Source of the DNA: Castor canadensis
Taxonomy: Eukaryota; Chordata; Mammalia; Rodentia; Castoridae
DNA length: 64,000 bases
NCBI RefSeq assembly: GCF_047511655.1
Contig: NC_133397.1
Location: 10,255,501 to 10,319,500 of the forward strand
Direction: 5' to 3'
The position numbers and the translations under genes are program-made. Of this stretch, positions 59,520 to 64,000 are shown in pieces. The notes beneath the pieces are model-generated. The model saw only the letters and a list, made by a program, of their open reading frames with translations, was not told the origin of the DNA and made no database searches. Position 1 is the first letter of the stretch; each line of letters opens with the position of its first letter.

Positions 59520-61074
59520 ATAGTATTCATAGGACAGGAAGAAGAGAGGAGCAAGTCACTGGAAGGTACAAAGACCAATGAGTGTTATCAGCTGAAGCAA
59601 ACAGGTTGTTAGTATCCAAGCAATTGAACAGCCTCCAAGTTTGCCAGGAAGACAGGGACTGAAGGACAGAAAATGTAAGAATAGGGCATAGAGTGGACCA
59701 GCACTGAAGTCTGCCAGCACCCAGACCCTTAGACAGTCCCTGTATGGAAGCCACTATCCTGTTCCACTGGCCAGAGGGTGACAAATCCTTGAGAGTTTCA
59801 GTGACATGGTCAGCAAATGTTAGACTCTCTAAGCCTGTATGCTGCTTGCCTGCATTTAGTGCTGGAATCTCCTAGGCAGTCCTTGTGGATTTCACCTACA
59901 TGAAAGAATGGATCATGGTCATTTTGACATTGTGTGACAGTGGGACCTGACCACAGAAGAAGGATAACATTGTCACAAGTAACAGTGTTCCATTTATCTG
60001 TTATGGAGACAAGCAAGTGAAGGAAATACCTTGGAAACACTCAAGACACCCATAGGAAAATGGTCATCACCTTTCACTTGGTGAAAATGAAGTGAATTTT
60101 TGTAGGATTAATTGTGGGATTTTTTTATTTTTATTTTTAGAAATCCTCATCTCCCCTTCCACTACACCGTTTGGTGCAGAGAGATGAAGCAAAGTGGCAA
60201 AGAAGGAGCTAAGCTCTGAACTCAGACAGCTTGGGGTTGAATTTGAGCTCCATCCCTTATTGACCATGTGACTAAGGACCTTCTCCTTTCTGGACCTCTG
60301 CTTTCCAAACCTAGTAGTCTTGAATTTGTAGTATGAGCAGAGGGATTGCAATGAAAATCATAGTACATGTCTAAGACAATAATGGACAAATTATTTAGAC
60401 AAATAATACACAAATGGAGCTCTGTTTTTGTTAGCTTTTAAGGTTGCTCTGGCTGACTAATGAGTCCCATAATTTTATGGGCCATGTTACAGTTCTTCCT
60501 GGGTCAGAAACTCTCTTAGTGATTCTGTGCTAATAGAGCCTAAGAATTCAGAGACACAAAGGCAGTTGAAAGGACTTGAGCAAATCACAGATACTTCATT
60601 TACTAAGACCGAGCTTGAAGCATGACATTATCCTGAAGAAAACCTTTCACTGGCTCTAAAAAATGGGACTAGTTCTTGCTGAGGTCCAGCCTACCCTTGT
60701 TCCTTACGCCCTCAATGTCATACTACTTGCATTTATTTACCTCTACTCTCCAGGCTCTCTTTCTACTCTTGACTTTCCACCCTGATCCTTTGCCTAGAAT
60801 GACCTCCACATTCTACTTGGAACAAGAATTCATCCTTGAAAATTCATCTCTGGTTTGTGCCAATCGAAGCCAACTGTAATAGGTTAAGATCCATTTCAAA
60901 TGTGAACTTGTTACTGGCCTTGGCCCAGCTTTGATGATTGTCATTTTAGATTTCTTAGCTCACGAGACTGAGCCTTCCAGGGTAGCAAGGTCAGTATGTT
61001 TCATCTCTGCCTGTCATGACCCTAACAACTAGCCTGGAAAATATCTGTTGAATAGATTCGTTGAATAATTTGGT
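59520..61074. other. intergenic, no gene seen
   Basis: 59520-60100 lies on the internal side of the preceding antisense LTR and could be degraded internal sequence, but I cannot identify it. About 60205-60310 is MIR-like ('gaactcagacagcttggggt', 'gaccatgtgactaaggacc'). The rest is unassigned. Confidence 0.45.
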
Positions 61075-61260
61075 TGTCAGCCAATAGCATTTCTCATAGT
61101 ATGATTCCCAGACCACCTGCATCAGCATATCCTCGGGGAGCTTGCTAAAATGGGGAGGTTCTGAGCCTCACCCAAGGCCTCCAGCTTCCTGGGGTGAGGC
61201 CCTGATATATGGATGGCTAAAGAACTTCTCAGGTGATTAGAGTCACTCTGGAATCCAGAA
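61075..61260 (+). mobile_element. MER5-like hAT-Charlie non-autonomous DNA transposon
   Basis: 'gtatgattcccagaccacctgcatcagcat', 'ggagcttgctaaaatg', 'ttctgagcctcacccaag' and 'ttctcaggtgattagagtcac' follow the MER5A consensus as I remember it. It has no coding capacity. Confidence 0.75.
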
Positions 61261-61422
61261 TAACTGCTTAGTGGATAGAAGCAGAGAAAAGTTATAGAAA
61301 CATCCATTGACAAGAGTTGAGAGCCCATGGTGGGTGGAGGAGATTAATTGCAGAGATTTGCAATGGAAAGTGGTAATAGGTTTTTAGGAAATCAGAGTAA
61401 TAGCACCAAATCATCAAGAAAG

Positions 61423-61628
61423 TTTTGTTTTTATTTTTGTTTTCCCCGTACTGTGGCTTGGACTCAAGGCCTACACTTTGAGCCACTCTACCAGCACTAT
61501 TTTTTGAAAAGTGTTTTTCGAGATAGGGTCTCGTGAACTAGTTGCCTGGGCTGGCTTCGAACCGTGATCCTCTTGATCTCTGCCTCCTGAGTAGTTAGGA
61601 TTACAGGCGTGAGCCACCAGCACTTAGC
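61423..61628 (-). mobile_element. composite SINE: one 7SL-derived unit plus ID-like unit, antisense, with target duplication
   Basis: CGTACTGTGGCTTGGACTCA and 'gagccactctaccagcac' (ID complement), then TTTTCGAGATAGGGTCTCGT, 'ggctggcttcgaaccgtgat' and 'ggattacaggcgtgagccac' (7SL complement). TCAAGAAAG occurs on both sides (61414-61422 and 61629-61637). It is well preserved, so probably a relatively recent insertion. Confidence 0.88.
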
Positions 61629-61690
61629 TCAAGAAAGGTTTTAAACTTAAAGTCAGTAATCTTTCTCTAGAAGGGAATAATAGTCTACAG

Positions 61691-61691
<1 letters not shown>

Positions 61692-61728
<37 letters not shown>
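61692..61728 (+). repeat. (AC)n microsatellite
   Basis: About 18 uninterrupted AC units. Likely length-polymorphic. Confidence 0.95.
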
Positions 61729-61983
61729 GTTTAAGGGTTATCAACCTAAAAAACAACGAACATGAAGCACAGATGCTAACATCATTTAAGAGAGTCCATT
61801 TTCTGTTCACCACCCTCAGAAAGCCTCACTGACTGAGAACCAAACAGCCCACGGATAGCGTTTGACCACAGGCAGTGCTACTAATGGAAATACAAGGTAT
61901 CCCAGATCTCCTCTCCAGGACTTACTCACCAGTCCCTGAAGGCTCCATTTCTTCCATCCTAAGTGGTAGATGATATTTCAATT

Positions 61984-62308
61984 ACAATGGTGTCTCTTAT
62001 CTGCAGTTTCATTTTCTAAGGTTTCGATTACCTGCAACTATGGTCTGAAGCTATTAAGTGGAAATTTCAGAAATAAACAAGTCATAAGATTTAAATAACT
62101 TTTACAGCACACACTTAGCACTGTTATTTTGTTGCTCTTGATGTTGTTAATCTCTGCTTATGCCTAATTTATATATTGAATTTTGTCATAGGTGTGTGAA
62201 TATACTAAAATACACAGTGTATATGTAGGTAGCTTGGAACTAGCCATGCTTTCAGGCGTCTACTGGGAGTCTTGGAACTTCTGAAGATGTAAGGGGAAAT
62301 ACTGTATG
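61984..62308 (+). mobile_element. Tigger/MER2-like (TcMar) non-autonomous DNA transposon
   Basis: 'tcttatctgcagtttcattt', 'ggtttcgattacctgcaact', 'atggtctgaagctattaagtgg' and CAGAAATAAACAAGTCATAA give the left end. 'aggcgtctactgggagtctt' and 'ggaacttctgaag' give the right end. The transposase region is absent, as in MER2-type deletion derivatives. An old insertion by its divergence. Confidence 0.72.
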
Positions 62309-62319
62309 CAGATACTACG

Positions 62320-62480
62320 ATAATTATATTTAGTAGTAGTCAAGTGCTAGGCACTTTGCATACATTATGATTAAAGAAGTTATTTCCTTGGTGAAAAACC
62401 TGAGATTTGAAGGGTTTAAAAACTCTCCCACCAATGCTGGGTAGGAAGTGTTGCAATTCAGCTTCGATTCTGCCTTGCTG
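62320..62480 (+). repeat. ancient mammalian repeat fragment (MIR/L2 class)
   Basis: 'caagtgctaggcactttgca' and 'tacattatgattaaag' then 'aaacctgagatttgaagg' match the common old-repeat phrase. Edges uncertain. Confidence 0.5.
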
Positions 62481-63229
62481 AACTGAAGTGCTTCCTTTCC
62501 CATGGTTAAAAGGACTCTGAAGTATAAAACAAAATGGTTAGAGCATTTCAGATCTCTTTCAAAGCCTTTTTCTGTTTGTTTTTGGCTACCCCATTGAAGC
62601 AGTCAGCATCCTTCTTTCTCTCTGGATTCTCTTCATCTGGAAATATTAAACAAGGCTGTCTCAGGGTACAGGTGACTGACGTAGTGGGAAGGGCCAGCTG
62701 CTGGAAGATTGACCTCGAAGGTGACCAGGATCAAAGTGGATGCAGACTTTGTAGATCAAAGGCGTTGCCTCCCCCATGGAGAAACCCAGAGAGCCAAAGT
62801 CAGGGCCTCCGGCAAGCCCAGGCTGCAGGAACATCGTGCTCCCATCAGTTCATGCTCCTAATTAGGCAGCCAAGTGCATCAGTTAAGGCTTCTGGGTGGT
62901 CTGCATGTGACGCTCCAGTTGTTAAACATTGCTGAGCTCTAACGGGGAGGTCTTCAGGCCTGCAGAATGGTGGTCAAGCCCAGCCAGGGACAGAAAGGTC
63001 CTAGTATTTAGCTGGGACAGTTGGCTGCTAACCTTGTGGTCATTATGACTGTGGAGACTTCAGCTATCCTCAGGAACCTGCTTTAAATTAGCTGTTGGCT
63101 TTGTAATTCAGGCTTAAAGAAGATGTGCTCAGATACTCCAAGCCACTTTGACCTCGTAGTGTAGGTTTATTGGCCTTAGTAAACCATAACCTACGAACTC
63201 CTACACAGGTGCAGAACAGAGAATAATGA
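62481..63229. other. intergenic, no gene seen
   Basis: A 133-residue open frame (62534-62935) lacks any recognisable domain and has no splice or promoter context that I can support. The rest is unassigned. Confidence 0.5.
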
Positions 63230-63400
63230 AAGCTCTCAGTTACTGAGAACTTATTAACTTCAAGAATTTTACACGTGCCATAGTAATCCTCACAAAAAAC
63301 CTGCTGGCGGATATAGTTATCCCCATTTTATCATTAATAAAACTGAGGTTTAAGACGATGAAATGACGTGAACAAGAACATACAGCTCAGAGGTGGTGCT
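63230..63400 (+). repeat. ancient mammalian repeat fragment (MIR/L2 class)
   Basis: 'actgagaacttattaac', TAGTTATCCCCATTTTATCA, 'aataaaactgaggtttaag' and 'acatacagctcagaggtgg' follow a very common ancient repeat. Confidence 0.6.
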
Positions 63401-63454
63401 ACGAGAGCTTCAATCAGTCCTTTGGATCTCAGACCTGCACCCATTAGTGCCACA

Positions 63455-63800
63455 TTAGTAAGTGTGACAAGCAACCACAAATCTCAGGGGCAAACAATAA
63501 TCAACATGTATTTTTGCTTACTAGTCTCTGGTGGAGGTAGGAAGTGCTGGGGTCAGGACCAGGTTCCACCAACTGGGACTCATTTCCATCTTTGGTCAGC
63601 TGTTGGGATGGCTAGGGCAGGTTTATGTTGGGTGAGTTTGGGTGGGACAATGCTTTTATGCAATGTGTGGCTCCATCTCCAGCACACCAGCCAGGGGTGT
63701 TCTTTGGGAACAACAAAGGTCCATGGGCAAAAGAGCCTGATCCTACTGGCCAACAGAAAGGACAAGTTCAACAGGAAGAGAACATATAGATGGGAGGAGC
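63455..63800 (-). mobile_element. possible MLT-type LTR, antisense
   Basis: 'agtgtgacaagcaaccacaa', 'tctcaggggcaaacaataat' and 'gctccatctccagcacaccagcc' loosely resemble the complement of MLT1-like LTRs. The match is weak, and the overlapping 145-residue frame is most likely incidental. Confidence 0.35.
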
Positions 63801-64000
63801 TCTAACATCACATTGCAAAGGTATATGCTGGATGCACAGAGACTTTTGACTGGGGCCCTTCATGCAATCATTTGACCATAAGCTGCAATCTCTCTACCGT
63901 ACCGTATGCTGCTATATAATGGCGAGATTATTGTATATTTTTTTCATTTTTAGTGTAGAAGCTAGAGCTTTATCATTGCCTTTCTCTTGGTTTAAGTAGC

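Noticed and set aside
63368..63805. 145-residue open frame near the right edge
   Set aside because: It overlaps an ancient repeat and a probable degraded LTR, and no protein family is recognisable.
1..64000. CRISPR arrays, operons or other prokaryotic systems
   Set aside because: No regularly spaced repeats or dense gene arrays occur, and introns, SINEs and LTRs show a mammalian nuclear genome.

Overview
This is a mammalian, nuclear genomic window. It carries one recognisable protein-coding gene, TRIB2 (Tribbles pseudokinase 2), on the + strand with all three coding exons (3149-3418, 8027-8319, 23772-24240). Together they give an uninterrupted 343-residue protein with GT-AG introns, a CpG-island promoter/5' UTR and an approximately 1.8 kb 3' UTR ending near a canonical AATAAA at 26061. 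From about 26.1 kb to the end I see no gene, only intergenic sequence with transposon remains.

The host is most likely a non-murid rodent. Several SINEs fuse one or two 7SL-derived (B1/Alu-like) units to a tRNA-derived ID-like unit whose tail reads AGTACC(G/A)CC followed by poly-A. I remember this style from Castorimorpha, with beaver as my best guess. That assignment is inference from memory, not a database match.

Layout. 1-1250 is upstream intergenic DNA with old MIR-like scraps. About 1250-3840 is a CpG island with GC boxes, a 31-bp alternating purine-pyrimidine tract, the presumed promoters, a long 5' UTR and coding exon 1. Intron 1 (4.6 kb) holds one B1. Intron 2 (15.5 kb) holds only ancient fragments plus one young-looking SINE with a clear target-site duplication. 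The 3' UTR follows. From 26.2 kb the character changes: LINE-1 pieces, at least ten ERVL-MaLR type LTRs in both orientations, an eroded retroviral reverse-transcriptase fragment, composite SINEs, a Tigger/MER2-like and a MER5-like DNA transposon, microsatellites, a ~300-bp direct duplication (45866/47015) and a perfect 32-bp palindrome (40872-40903).

TRIB2 is a scaffold, not an active kinase. Its pseudokinase fold presents substrates such as C/EBP-alpha to the COP1 ubiquitin ligase through the C-terminal DQLVPD motif and binds MEK1 through ILDHPWF; both motifs are intact. The leader is unusual: a 23-T run ends 22 nt before a start codon in weak Kozak context, and the same stretch resembles a 3' splice site.

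I found no undescribed protein-coding system. The items most worth checking are the leader architecture, the perfect palindrome, the local duplication, the reverse-transcriptase fossil and the sharp contrast in repeat content between the TRIB2 locus and its downstream flank.
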